This document shows positions 1-8,970 of a stretch of DNA of 64,000 nucleotides, piece by piece. Position numbers and translations under genes: made by a program. The DNA comes from RPQJ01 sp963731105 (GTDB taxonomy: Bacteria; Pseudomonadota; Gammaproteobacteria; Steroidobacterales; Steroidobacteraceae). The notes under the pieces are model-generated. The model searched no databases. It was not told where the DNA came from and saw only the letters and a list, made by a program, of their open reading frames with translations. The stretch is from NCBI GenBank assembly GCA_963731105.1, contig CAVSUM010000004.1, positions 195,598 through 259,597 of the forward strand, written 5' to 3'. The stretch's first letter is position 1; every line of letters starts with the position of its first letter.

Positions 1-19
1 AAGGGAAAGAGCTCTTACC

Positions 20-47
20 ATCCGCTATCCGCTATCCGCTATCCGCT
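20..47. repeat. heptanucleotide tandem repeat, four copies of atccgct
   Basis: Four perfect head-to-tail copies of atccgct lie inside the open frame that leads into the first PrsT gene. The same four-copy array recurs at 20771-20798, directly before another start codon. A 7-bp unit is not a multiple of three, so gain or loss of one copy would shift any frame translated through it. Confidence 0.9.
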
Positions 48-54
48 CGTCGCC

Positions 55-2811
55 GTGTGCGCACTGGCGATCGTGGCCTGCGCCCCCAAGGGTGATGCGC
101 TGTACGCCCGTGCGGAGAAGTCCCTGGGCTCCGGCGAAGTCAACGCCGCGATCATCGACCTCAAGAACCTGGTCAAGGACGAGCCTGGCAATGCCAAGGC
201 CCGCGCCCTGCTGGCCAATGCGCTGGTGCAGAACGGCGAGATCTCCGCCGCCGCCATCGAGGTGCAGAAGGCGAAGGAACTCGGCGCGCCCGCGGACACG
301 CTGCTGCTGGCGAACTGCGCCGTCATGGTGGCGCGCAGCGAGTTCACGCAGGTGATCGAGACGTGCAAGCCGGACGGTGCGCCGGACAGCGCCAAGGTGG
401 AGCTGCAGATCGATTACGGCCGGGCCCTGTTCGCGCTCGAGCGTGCTGCCGAAGCCAAGCCGCACTTCGAGGCCGCGTTGGCCACCAGGCCCGACAGTCT
501 CGAGGCGTTGCTCGGCGTCGCCAGCGTCACCTACGCGCTCGACGGGCTGCCGGCGGCCAAGGCCTTCATGGACAAGGCTTCGCCGGCGATCCAGAAGCGG
601 TCCGCGTACTGGATGGCCGTCGGCGGCATCAACAACGAAGGCGGCGACCTTGCGGCGGCGGAGGTGGCGTACCAGAAAGCCGTCGACGCGCTCGCGGCCG
701 GAGCCGACGCCGGCCAGCGCCTCGTGGCGCTTGGCGCACTCGCCGAGGCGCAGATGCGCCAGGGCAAGGTCAAGGAGGCGAAGGCCACGGCCGAGCAACT
801 CGGCAAGGTCGCCCCGAACAACCCGCTGGTCAAGCAACTGAAGGGGCAGGTGGCCGCGGCCGGCGGCAACCTCGACGAGGCGCGCACCCTGCTCGAGGAA
901 GCGGTCGCGGCGATGCCCGACAATCAGCAGGCACGCCTGTTGCTTGGCCTCGTGAACATGCAGCAGGGCAACCTCGGGCAGGCCGAGATGCACTTCGCGA
1001 GCGTGGTGGCGAAGGAACCCGGCAACGTGGAGGCGCAGCGACAGCTCACCCAGGTCCGCGCGCAGCTGCTGTCGCCGGCCGAGTCGCTGGAGGGCCTGAA
1101 GCCCGCGTTGACCGATGCGACCACCGACCCGGCGCTGCTCACCATGGCGAGCCGGCTCAGCATGGCGAGCGGCGACCGCAAGCAGGCGCTCGACTACCTT
1201 GCCCAGGCGGCCAGCCAGCCGAAGGGCGGCCAGACGTCCGAGATGCAACTCGAGATTGCCGGCGGCTACATGATGGCCGGCGACTTCGACAGCGCCATCA
1301 AGCTGCTCGAGTCGGTGCCAGACAGTGCTGCGACCGGCAACCAGCGCGAATACCTGCTGATGGCCGCCATGCTGCGCAACGGCGAGAAAGAACGCGCCGT
1401 CGCCGAGGCGAACGCTCTGGCGGCACGCAACCCGAAGGATCTCGCGGTGCGCAATCTCGTCGCCGGGGTGCTGCTGGCGGCAGGGCAACCGGATGCAGCG
1501 CGGGCGCAGCTCGCCGAGGCGCTAGCGATCAAGCCGGACCACGTGCAGACGTTGACCAACCTTGGTCGCATGGACATGGCGCAGGGCAAGCCCGTCGAAG
1601 CAGACAAGAACTTCCGCAAGGTGCTGGCGGTCGACCCGAAGAACCTGGTGGCGACCCTCGGCGTCGCCGTCGCTGCCGCGGCGCGCAACGACAACGTCGA
1701 GGCCGAGAAGTGGCTGCGCAAGGCCGCCACCGATCATCCCGACAACGTCCAGGCACAGCTGGCGCTGGCCCAGTACTACGGCAGCCAGCAGGACCTGCCG
1801 AAGGCCCGTGCCGTGATCGACGAGGCGCTGAAGCAATCGCCCGACAACGCCACGCTGCTGCATGCCCGCGGGCTGGCGCAGATCGGCGCCGGCGACTTGC
1901 CAGGCGCCGTGGCGAGCCTGAAGCGCGCGGTGGAACTCGCGCCGCGCAACGCTTCGTATGCGCTCAACCTCGCCCGCGCCTACATGGCGGGCAACGACAT
2001 GAAGAGCGCGCTGGAAGTGCTCGACGGCGTGCTGAAGGCGGATCCCGGCCACGTGCCCGCGCTCGCCATGGCGGCGGCCGGCAGCCTGCGTACCGGCAAC
2101 GTCGAGAGGGCGGCGGGCTACGTGGAACGCGTGCGCAAGATCGTGCCCGACTCGCCCGGCACCTACATGCTCGAGGGCGACCTCGCCATGGCGCAGAAGC
2201 GCTATGCAGACGCGGTCGCGTCGTATCGCAAGGCGAGCGACAAGGCCGGCAGCACGACGCGCGAACTGGTGCTGGCCGAGTTCCAGGCCGCAACCCTGGC
2301 CGGCGAATCGCGACCGGAGCGCGGCCTGGAGGACTGGGTGGCCAAGCACCCCGACGACACCGCGATGGTCACGGCGCTGGGCGAGGTCCGTCAACGCGGC
2401 GGCGACTCCGCCGGCGCCATCAAGCTGTACGAGCAGGCGCTGCAGAAGGCGCCGGACAACGCGCCGCTGCTCAACAACCTCGCGGTGCTGTACCAGGACG
2501 CGCGCGACCCGCGGGCGCTGGCCACCGCCGAACGGGCCTATCAGCTGGCGCCGCAGATACCCGCGGTGCAGGACACCTATGGCTGGATCCTGCTCGGCGC
2601 CGGCAAGGCCAAGGAGGCGGTCGCGATCCTCGAAAAGGCCGTCAACGGCATGCCGGGCAGCGCCGAGGTGCAGTATCACTATGCCGCGGCGCTGGCGGCG
2701 GCGGGCCGTCCACAAGAGGCGCTGCCCGTGCTGAAGAAGGCGGTCGCGGGGCGCCTGCCGGAAAGCGACCGTGCTGCGGCGCAGGAATTGCTCCACAAGA
2801 TCTCCAAGTAG
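55..2811 (+). CDS. prsT: PEP-CTERM/XrtA system TPR-repeat lipoprotein PrsT, copy 1
   Basis: This is a roughly 918-residue protein made almost entirely of tetratricopeptide repeats (recurring A-x-Y/L...P-x-N/D helices), matching the usual size of the PrsT family (about 900 residues) found beside exosortase genes. A lipobox ending IVAC precedes APKG, so the mature protein should be a lipid-anchored periplasmic or outer-membrane scaffold for polysaccharide or PEP-CTERM export. The start is uncertain. GTG at 55 leaves a very short signal peptide, and the frame is open through the heptamer repeat to the left edge without an ATG, so the true start may lie outside the window. A close paralogue follows 18 bases downstream. 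Function is inferred from family and context. Confidence 0.88.
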   Translation: MCALAIVACAPKGDALYARAEKSLGSGEVNAAIIDLKNLVKDEPGNAKARALLANALVQNGEISAAAIEVQKAKELGAPADTLLLANCAVMVARSEFTQVIETCKPDGAPDSAKVELQIDYGRALFALERAAEAKPHFEAALATRPDSLEALLGVASVTYALDGLPAAKAFMDKASPAIQKRSAYWMAVGGINNEGGDLAAAEVAYQKAVDALAAGADAGQRLVALGALAEAQMRQGKVKEAKATAEQLGKVAPNNPLVKQLKGQVAAAGGNLDEARTLLEEAVAAMPDNQQARLLLGLVNMQQGNLGQAEMHFASVVAKEPGNVEAQRQLTQVRAQLLSPAESLEGLKPALTDATTDPALLTMASRLSMASGDRKQALDYLAQAASQPKGGQTSEMQLEIAGGYMMAGDFDSAIKLLESVPDSAATGNQREYLLMAAMLRNGEKERAVAEANALAARNPKDLAVRNLVAGVLLAAGQPDAARAQLAEALAIKPDHVQTLTNLGRMDMAQGKPVEADKNFRKVLAVDPKNLVATLGVAVAAAARNDNVEAEKWLRKAATDHPDNVQAQLALAQYYGSQQDLPKARAVIDEALKQSPDNATLLHARGLAQIGAGDLPGAVASLKRAVELAPRNASYALNLARAYMAGNDMKSALEVLDGVLKADPGHVPALAMAAAGSLRTGNVERAAGYVERVRKIVPDSPGTYMLEGDLAMAQKRYADAVASYRKASDKAGSTTRELVLAEFQAATLAGESRPERGLEDWVAKHPDDTAMVTALGEVRQRGGDSAGAIKLYEQALQKAPDNAPLLNNLAVLYQDARDPRALATAERAYQLAPQIPAVQDTYGWILLGAGKAKEAVAILEKAVNGMPGSAEVQYHYAAALAAAGRPQEALPVLKKAVAGRLPESDRAAAQELLHKISK

Positions 2812-2844
2812 CGCGCAGAACTTAGACGCATGAGGCAACTTTCC

Positions 2845-5667
2845 ATGCAACCGGGCACCATGACAATGTCGACGGCGGATCTCTCGTGGCGCAACCTGCG
2901 TTCCGCCGTCGTCCTGGCGGCGGTCGCACTTGCTGCCTGCGCTCCGAAGGGCGAAGCCCTCTACGCACGCGCCGAGAAATCGCTCGACGCCGGCGACGTC
3001 CGCGCCGCCATCATCGACCTGAAGAACTTCGTCAAGGACGATCCCGAGAACGCCAGGGGGCGCGCGCTGCTGGCCTCCGCACTCGTCCAGGACGGCGAGT
3101 TCGCCGCGGCGGCCATCGAGATCCAGAAGGCCAAGGAGCTCGGTGCCGCTGCCGACACGCTGCTCGTCCCGGAATGCCGCGTCATGACGGCGCGCCGCGA
3201 ATTCGACGACGTGCTCGCCAAGTGCAAGCCGGAGGGCGTGGCGGCGGACGCGCAGCCCCTGATGTACCTGGCCCAGGGCGAGGCACTGCTCGGTCTCGAG
3301 CGCGCCGACGAGGCCAAGCCGCAGTTCGAAGCCGCGCTGGCGGCGCGGCCCGACAGCCTCGACGCGCTGCTCGGCCTCGGCAGGGCCGAATATGCACTGG
3401 CCGGCTTGCCGGCCGCGAAGGCCGTGATCGACAAGGCGTCGGATGCGATCAAGAAGCAGCCGCGGTACTGGATGGCCGTGGGCAGCATCAACGCCGAGGG
3501 CGGTGACTACGCCGCGGCCGAGGTGGCCTACCAGAATGCCGTGGCCAACGCCGGCAAGGGTGCCGAGGAAGGGGAGCGCCTGATGGCACTGGGCGCGCTG
3601 GCCGAGTCGCAGATGCGACAGGGCAAGGTCAAGGAGGCGACCGCCACCACCGACCAGCTCGTGAAGGCCGCGCCGAACAACCCCATCGTCAAGCTGCTGC
3701 GTGGCCAGGTGGCCGCTGCAGGCGGCAACCTCGACGAGGCGCGCACGTTGCTCGAGGAAGCCGTCGCCGCGATGCCCGAGAACATGCACGCACGCACGGT
3801 GCTCGGCGTCATCAACATGCAGCAGGGCAACCTCGGCCAGGCCGAGATGCACTTCGCCGCGGTGCTGGCCGCCGACCCGAAGAATGTCCAGGCGCAGAAG
3901 ATGCTCGCCGCGACGCGGGCGCAGCTGCAGTCGCCGGAAAAATCGCTGCAGGCCATGCAGTCCTCGCTCACCGCGGAGGACGCTGACCCGTCGCTGCTCG
4001 CCATGGCGGGCCGCATGAGCCTCGCCAGCGGCAACCGCGAGCAGGCGCTCGCCTACCTCACGCAGGCGTCCGCCGCGGGCGGCAGCGAGGGGCAGTCCGT
4101 AGACGTGCAGCTCGAGATTGCCAGCGGCTACCTGATGGCGGGCGACATCGATCGCGCCGTCGAGTTGCTGGAAAAGATGCCGCAAGGCGGCGCCAGTGAC
4201 CTGCAGCGCGAGTACCTGCTGCTGGCCGCTTTGCTGCGCAAGGGCGAGAACGACAAGGCCGTCGCGGAGGCGAAGGCGCTGGTCGAGCGCAGCGGCTCCG
4301 ACCTCAAGGCACGCTCCCTGGCGGCCGGCGTGTTCGCCGCCGCGGGCCAGACGGACGCCGCCCGCGCCCAGTTCAAGGAAGCGCTGAAGCTCAAGCCGAA
4401 CGATCCGGCGACCCTGGTCAACCTGGCGCGGCTCGACCTCGCTGACGGCAAGGCCGCCGACGCGGAGCAGGGCTTCCGCAAGGTCCTCGCAACCGACCCG
4501 ACGCACCTGGTCGCCACCGTCGGCGTGGCCGTCGCGGCCGGCGCGCAGGGCAACACCAAGGAAGCCGAGAAGTGGCTGCAGAAGGCCAGCACCGACCACC
4601 CCGACTCCGTCGAGGCGCAGATGACGCTGGCCCAGTTCTACCTGGGCACGCGCGACTTCGGCAAGGCGAAGGAGGTCATTGACGCCGCGACGAAGAAGGC
4701 GCCCGACAACGCCGCGCTGGCAAACGCACGGGGCCTGGCACAGGTGGGTCTCAACGACCTGCCGGGCGCGCTCGCGAGCTTCAAACAGGCCACGACCCTG
4801 GCGCCGAAGGCCTACGGCTACGCGCTCAACCTGGCGCGGGGACACCTCGCCAACCGCGACCTCACCAGCACGCTGGACGTGCTGAACGCCGTGCTCAAGT
4901 CCGAGCCGAAATTCCTGCCCGCGCTCGCGCTCGCCGCCGCGGTGAACCTGCAGGCGGGCGAGGTCGAGAAGGCGACCGGCTACGTCGAGCGGTTGCGCAC
5001 GGCCGCCCCCGAAGCGCCCGGCACCTTCGTGCTCGAGGGCGATCTCGCCATGGCGCAGAAGCGCTATGGCGATGCCCTGCAGTACTACCGCCGCGCGAGC
5101 GCCACGAGCGCAACCTCGCAGCTGGTGCTGGCACAGTACCGCGCCGCGGTGCTGTCGGGCGAGAAGTCCGCCGAGCAGGTGCTGGAGGACTGGGTCGCCA
5201 AGAACCCCAACGACGCCGGGGTCGTCGCGGTGCTGGCCGACGTACGCCAGCGCAAGGGCGACGTCGACGGCGCCATCAAGCTCTACGAGCAGTCGCTGGC
5301 GAAGGCGCCGGACAATGCCGTGCTGCTCAACAACCTCGCCGTGCTCTACGACGGCAAGGGTAACCCCAAGGCGCTCGAGCTGGCCGAGCGCGCCTACAAG
5401 CTGGCACCCAAGTCCGCCGCGATCCAGGACACCTACGGCTGGATCCTGTTCAAGCGCGATCCCTCGGACAAGTCGCTGCAGTTGCTCCGCGAGGCCGCCG
5501 CGGGCATGCCGGACACCGCCGAAGTGCAGTACCACTACGCAGCCGCGCTCGCCAAGCGGGGCGACACCGCCGAGGCCGTCGCGCTGCTCAAGAAGGCCGT
5601 GTATGGACAGATGCCGCCGGACCAGAAGGCGGACGCCGAGAGGCTGCTCGAGCAGCTGTCGAAGTAA
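2845..5667 (+). CDS. prsT: PEP-CTERM/XrtA system TPR-repeat lipoprotein PrsT, copy 2
   Basis: This second PrsT-type lipoprotein of about 940 residues aligns with its upstream neighbour along its whole length, so it is a tandem duplication that has diverged. The N-terminus has a basic-hydrophobic signal ending LAAC-APKG, a clear lipobox. The rest is TPR helices, with the same C-terminal block NNLAVLY...AYKLAP...DTYGWIL. ATG at 2845 is preferred because gagg lies about ten bases upstream; ATGs at 2830 and 2860 are alternatives. It probably acts as an envelope scaffold with the Wza-like protein that follows 32 bases downstream in the same operon. Confidence 0.9.
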   Translation: MQPGTMTMSTADLSWRNLRSAVVLAAVALAACAPKGEALYARAEKSLDAGDVRAAIIDLKNFVKDDPENARGRALLASALVQDGEFAAAAIEIQKAKELGAAADTLLVPECRVMTARREFDDVLAKCKPEGVAADAQPLMYLAQGEALLGLERADEAKPQFEAALAARPDSLDALLGLGRAEYALAGLPAAKAVIDKASDAIKKQPRYWMAVGSINAEGGDYAAAEVAYQNAVANAGKGAEEGERLMALGALAESQMRQGKVKEATATTDQLVKAAPNNPIVKLLRGQVAAAGGNLDEARTLLEEAVAAMPENMHARTVLGVINMQQGNLGQAEMHFAAVLAADPKNVQAQKMLAATRAQLQSPEKSLQAMQSSLTAEDADPSLLAMAGRMSLASGNREQALAYLTQASAAGGSEGQSVDVQLEIASGYLMAGDIDRAVELLEKMPQGGASDLQREYLLLAALLRKGENDKAVAEAKALVERSGSDLKARSLAAGVFAAAGQTDAARAQFKEALKLKPNDPATLVNLARLDLADGKAADAEQGFRKVLATDPTHLVATVGVAVAAGAQGNTKEAEKWLQKASTDHPDSVEAQMTLAQFYLGTRDFGKAKEVIDAATKKAPDNAALANARGLAQVGLNDLPGALASFKQATTLAPKAYGYALNLARGHLANRDLTSTLDVLNAVLKSEPKFLPALALAAAVNLQAGEVEKATGYVERLRTAAPEAPGTFVLEGDLAMAQKRYGDALQYYRRASATSATSQLVLAQYRAAVLSGEKSAEQVLEDWVAKNPNDAGVVAVLADVRQRKGDVDGAIKLYEQSLAKAPDNAVLLNNLAVLYDGKGNPKALELAERAYKLAPKSAAIQDTYGWILFKRDPSDKSLQLLREAAAGMPDTAEVQYHYAAALAKRGDTAEAVALLKKAVYGQMPPDQKADAERLLEQLSK

Positions 5668-5699
5668 GCCCAGGCCCACCCGAGTCCCGAGAACACAAC

Positions 5700-6344
5700 A
5701 TGGACCAGAAGTCTCATCGAACGCGCCGCTTGGCCCCGATCTGCACTTTGGCGCTCGCCGCCGTGGCGAGCCTGCTCGCCGGCTGCGGCTCGCAGCCGAC
5801 GACCAGCGTGGCGGCCCCGCCGGTTCCGGTCGCGGAGCAGAGCGAGTACCGGATCGGTCCCGGCGACACGCTGCAGGTGTTCGTCTGGAACCAGCCCGAA
5901 CTGACGGTGACCGTGCCGGTGCGGCCGGACGGCATGATCTCGACTCCGCTCATCGCCGGCGTGCCGGCCGAGGGCAAGACCGCCACGCAGCTCGCGAAGG
6001 ACCTCGAGGTGGCGCTCGCCGAGTACGTACGCAACCCGACCGTCAGCGTGATGGTCACGGGCTTCGTGGGCGCATACGCCGACCAGATCCGGGTCGTCGG
6101 CCAGGCCTCGAAGCCGCAGTCGTTGAACTACCGTGCCAACATGTCGCTGCTCGACGTGATGATCGCCGTGGGCGGCCTCGCCGAGTTCGCGGCAGGCAAC
6201 CGGGCCGTGCTGGTGCGCACCGAGAACGGGCAGCAGACACGCACCACCGTGCGCCTGCGCGACCTGCTCGACCAAGGCGACATCTCCGCCAACGTCGCGA
6301 TGCGGCCTGGCGACGTGCTGATCATCCCCGAAAGCCGGTTCTGA
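5700..6344 (+). CDS. XrtA system polysaccharide export lipoprotein (Wza/EpsE-like)
   Basis: A 214-residue outer-membrane polysaccharide export protein. It has a signal peptide with lipobox LLAGC near residue 29, then the poly-export domain beginning Y-R-I-GPGDTLQVFVWNQPEL, followed by a single SLBB-like ligand-binding segment (IRVVGQASKPQSLNYR...LLDVMIAVGG). The length fits the short exosortase-associated subgroup rather than full Wza (about 380 residues). It should form the outer-membrane exit pore for the exopolysaccharide. The Wzz-like gene starts 7 bases downstream, so the two are almost certainly translated from one transcript. Confidence 0.93.
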   Translation: MDQKSHRTRRLAPICTLALAAVASLLAGCGSQPTTSVAAPPVPVAEQSEYRIGPGDTLQVFVWNQPELTVTVPVRPDGMISTPLIAGVPAEGKTATQLAKDLEVALAEYVRNPTVSVMVTGFVGAYADQIRVVGQASKPQSLNYRANMSLLDVMIAVGGLAEFAAGNRAVLVRTENGQQTRTTVRLRDLLDQGDISANVAMRPGDVLIIPESRF

Positions 6345-6351
6345 GGCTCGC

Positions 6352-7941
6352 ATGCAAGACGTCATTTCCCAGGTCTTGTCACTGCTGCGCGGTGCGTGGC
6401 GCTTCCGCTGGGTCGCGGTCGGAGTCGCCTGGCTGGTCGCCGTGGCGGGCTGGATCGGCGTGCAGTTCATCCCCGACAAGTACACCTCGAGCACCCAGGT
6501 GTACGTGGACACCGAGTCGCTGCTGGCGCCGCTGCTGGCGGGCCTGGCCGTCGACCGCGACGTCATGAGCCAGGTGGGCATGATGCAGGCCGTGATGCTG
6601 AGCCGGCCGAACCTCGAGAAGGTCGCGCAGACGACCGACCTGATGCTGGGCGCCAGGACCCGCAAGGAGCAGGAGGCCGTCATCGACTCGCTGGCGCAGC
6701 GCATCCAGCTCGGCCGTCCGGACGGGCCGGCCACGCGCAACACCTTCCAGGTGTCCTTCGACGACAACGATCCGCAGGTGGCGCATCGCGTGGTACGCAC
6801 GCTGCTCGACACCTTCATGGAGGACAGCCTCGGGCTGAAGCGCTCGGACACCGAGGTGGCGCAGCGCTTCCTCGAGTCGCAGATCAAGGACTACGAGCAG
6901 AAGCTGGTCCAGGCGGAGGATCGCCTCGCCCGCTTCAAGCAGGAGAATGTCGGCACCATGCCGGGCTCGGACGGCGGCTACTACGGGCGCCTCGAGCAGG
7001 AGATGAACACGCTGCAGCAGCTGCGCCAGGCCTACGCGCAGATGCAGACGCGGCGCGACGAGCTGGCGCGGCAGCTCGCCGGCGAGGAACCGACCTTCGG
7101 GCTGATGGGCTCGGCGGAAGGCAACCCGATCGACGGGCAGATCGCGCGCTTCAAGGCGCAGCGCGACCAGTTGCTGCTGCAGTACACGGAAAAGCACCCG
7201 CAGGTGCAGGCGCTCAACCAGACCATCGCCGGGCTCGAGGCCGAGAAGCGCGCCGGGGCGAAGATGTCCTCCGCAGTGGCCGCGCCGGGCGGCGGCCTGA
7301 CCGAGGACCAGGCGATGGTGCGCAGCCTCGACATGAATCCCGTCTACCAGAACCTGCGGTTGTCGCTCAGCCAGGCCGATGCCGACCTGGCGGCCCTGCG
7401 CGGCCACATGGCGGCCCAGCAGTCGCTGGTGGCCGACCTGCGCAGCAAGGTCCAGTCGATACCCGAGGTCGAGGCCGAACTCTCGCGCCTCAACCGCGAC
7501 TACGAGGTCAATAAGCGCAACTACGACACGCTGGTCGAGCGCCTCGAGTCGGCGCGCATCTCGGAGTCGGCGGAGCAGAGCGGCGACAACGTCAAGTTCC
7601 GCGTCATCGAGCCGCCGCTGGTGCCGTTCAAGCCGAGCGGGCCGGAACGCGCGCTGCTCAACACGATGGTGTTGCTCGCGGCGCTGGGCGCCGGCCTGGG
7701 GCTGGCGGTGCTGCTCGCGCAGCTGAACCCCACATTTGCGACCCGCGACCTGCTGCAGAAGATCACCGGCGTGCCGGTGATCGGCGCCATCACCGCTGCG
7801 GTGCAGACCGCGTTCGTGCCCTGGTACCGGCGCCAGGGGCTGCTGGTGGGGGCCGCGGTCAGCATGCTGCTGATGGTGTTCCTGTTGAACCTCGTATTGA
7901 CCGCACCGCTGCGCGCCGCGCTGCGCGCCGTCGTGGGCTGA
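6352..7941 (+). CDS. XrtA system polysaccharide chain-length determinant (Wzz/GNVR family)
   Basis: A 529-residue inner-membrane co-polymerase. A transmembrane helix near residues 20-40 is followed by a Wzz domain, a long periplasmic coiled coil (FLESQIKDYEQKLVQAEDRLARF and onward), a GNVR-like segment (ELSRLNRDYEVNKRNYDTL) and C-terminal transmembrane segments near residues 440 and 500. It lacks its own kinase domain, which is supplied by the next gene 12 bases downstream. Together they should control polymer length and couple synthesis to the export pore encoded just upstream. Confidence 0.93.
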   Translation: MQDVISQVLSLLRGAWRFRWVAVGVAWLVAVAGWIGVQFIPDKYTSSTQVYVDTESLLAPLLAGLAVDRDVMSQVGMMQAVMLSRPNLEKVAQTTDLMLGARTRKEQEAVIDSLAQRIQLGRPDGPATRNTFQVSFDDNDPQVAHRVVRTLLDTFMEDSLGLKRSDTEVAQRFLESQIKDYEQKLVQAEDRLARFKQENVGTMPGSDGGYYGRLEQEMNTLQQLRQAYAQMQTRRDELARQLAGEEPTFGLMGSAEGNPIDGQIARFKAQRDQLLLQYTEKHPQVQALNQTIAGLEAEKRAGAKMSSAVAAPGGGLTEDQAMVRSLDMNPVYQNLRLSLSQADADLAALRGHMAAQQSLVADLRSKVQSIPEVEAELSRLNRDYEVNKRNYDTLVERLESARISESAEQSGDNVKFRVIEPPLVPFKPSGPERALLNTMVLLAALGAGLGLAVLLAQLNPTFATRDLLQKITGVPVIGAITAAVQTAFVPWYRRQGLLVGAAVSMLLMVFLLNLVLTAPLRAALRAVVG

Positions 7942-7953
7942 GGAGCCGAACGC

Positions 7954-8970
7954 ATGAGCATCGTCGAACGCGCCCTCCAGAAAGCCCAGGCCCAGGCCCA
8001 GGCCCAGGCCAGGGCCGGCGCCGCCACGCCGGCCGCGACACCCGAGTCGCCGGTGGAGCCATTGATGGCGACCGCCGCCGCGACGGCAGCTGCCGCGCCT
8101 CCGCCAACGGCCCACGGCCCAGAGCCCACGGCCTCCACTGTGGATCCAGGCCTGACCGCTCGCGACCTCAAGGCCATCGTGCACGTGGACATCGAGGCGC
8201 TGCGCGCGAGCGGACGGCTGCCGTCGGCCGCGATGGCGGAGCAGACCGAGGAGGAAATCCGGCGCATCAAGTGGCCGCTGTTGCGCTCGATCGCGGGCGT
8301 CGACGGCGCCACGCCGGCCCGCAACAACGTCATCCTCGTGACCAGCGCGCTGCCCGGGGAGGGCAAGACCTTCACGTCGCTCAACCTCGCGCTCAGCATC
8401 GTGCGCGACCGCGAAATGCGTGCCGTGCTGGTGGACGCGGACGTAGCGAGACCCGGCCTCACGCCGTCGCTCGGCCTCGAAGGGCGGGCGGGCCTGAACG
8501 ACGCACTCGAGGACCTCGAGCGCGACGTGAATACCGTCACCTACCAGACGGACATCGACGGCCTGTTCTTCGTGCCGGCCGGCAAGTGGCACCCGCAGGC
8601 GCCCGAGTTCTTCGCGGGCAGCCGCATGCCGCAGATCATTGCTGCGCTGAGCCGCCGCGTCGGCAACGGCGTGATCATCCTCGACTCGCCACCGCTGCTG
8701 GCGACCAACGAGGCGCAGGTCGCGACGCGCCTGGCAGGCCAGGTGCTGATCGTGGTGCAGGCCGACTCGACGCCGCAGCAGGCCGTGCAGGACGCTCTGG
8801 CACTGGTGGACAAGGAGGCGCCGGTCAGCGCGGTCCTGAACCGCTGCAAGCCGTCGGCGCTGAGCCGATACTATGGGCATTACTACTACGGCTACGGCTA
8901 CGGGTATCGCGGCCAGTACGGCGACCAGGGGCCGCGCGCGCACGAGTCGCAGCGTGAGAAGCGCACATGA
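7954..8970 (+). CDS. XrtA-associated tyrosine autokinase (BY-kinase)
   Basis: A 338-residue cytoplasmic bacterial tyrosine kinase. After an Ala/Gln/Pro-rich N-terminal linker, the P-loop ALPGEGKT sits at about residues 132-139, a Walker A' VLVDADVARPG follows near 165, and a hydrophobic Walker B strand is IILDSPPLL. The C-terminus is a tyrosine cluster (RYYGHYYYGYGYGYRG), the expected autophosphorylation tail of BY-kinases. Cycles of tail phosphorylation should regulate the Wzz-like partner upstream. Its last codons overlap the start of the following beta-barrel gene by 4 bases (ATGA), indicating translational coupling. Confidence 0.93.
   Translation: MSIVERALQKAQAQAQAQARAGAATPAATPESPVEPLMATAAATAAAAPPPTAHGPEPTASTVDPGLTARDLKAIVHVDIEALRASGRLPSAAMAEQTEEEIRRIKWPLLRSIAGVDGATPARNNVILVTSALPGEGKTFTSLNLALSIVRDREMRAVLVDADVARPGLTPSLGLEGRAGLNDALEDLERDVNTVTYQTDIDGLFFVPAGKWHPQAPEFFAGSRMPQIIAALSRRVGNGVIILDSPPLLATNEAQVATRLAGQVLIVVQADSTPQQAVQDALALVDKEAPVSAVLNRCKPSALSRYYGHYYYGYGYGYRGQYGDQGPRAHESQREKRT

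Noticed and set aside
20..47. CRISPR-like array
   Set aside because: The units are 7 bases and contiguous without spacers; no cas genes are present anywhere in the window.
1522..5679. A 1385-codon open frame on the minus strand opposite the PrsT genes
   Set aside because: It is antisense to well-supported TPR repeats, is low-complexity (Arg/Leu/Gln/His-rich) and owes its length to GC-rich third positions and the repeat nature of PrsT.
5535..6887. A 450-codon minus-strand frame opposite the export and Wzz-like genes
   Set aside because: It covers the junction of two clear plus-strand genes and shows no domain or plausible ribosome-binding site.
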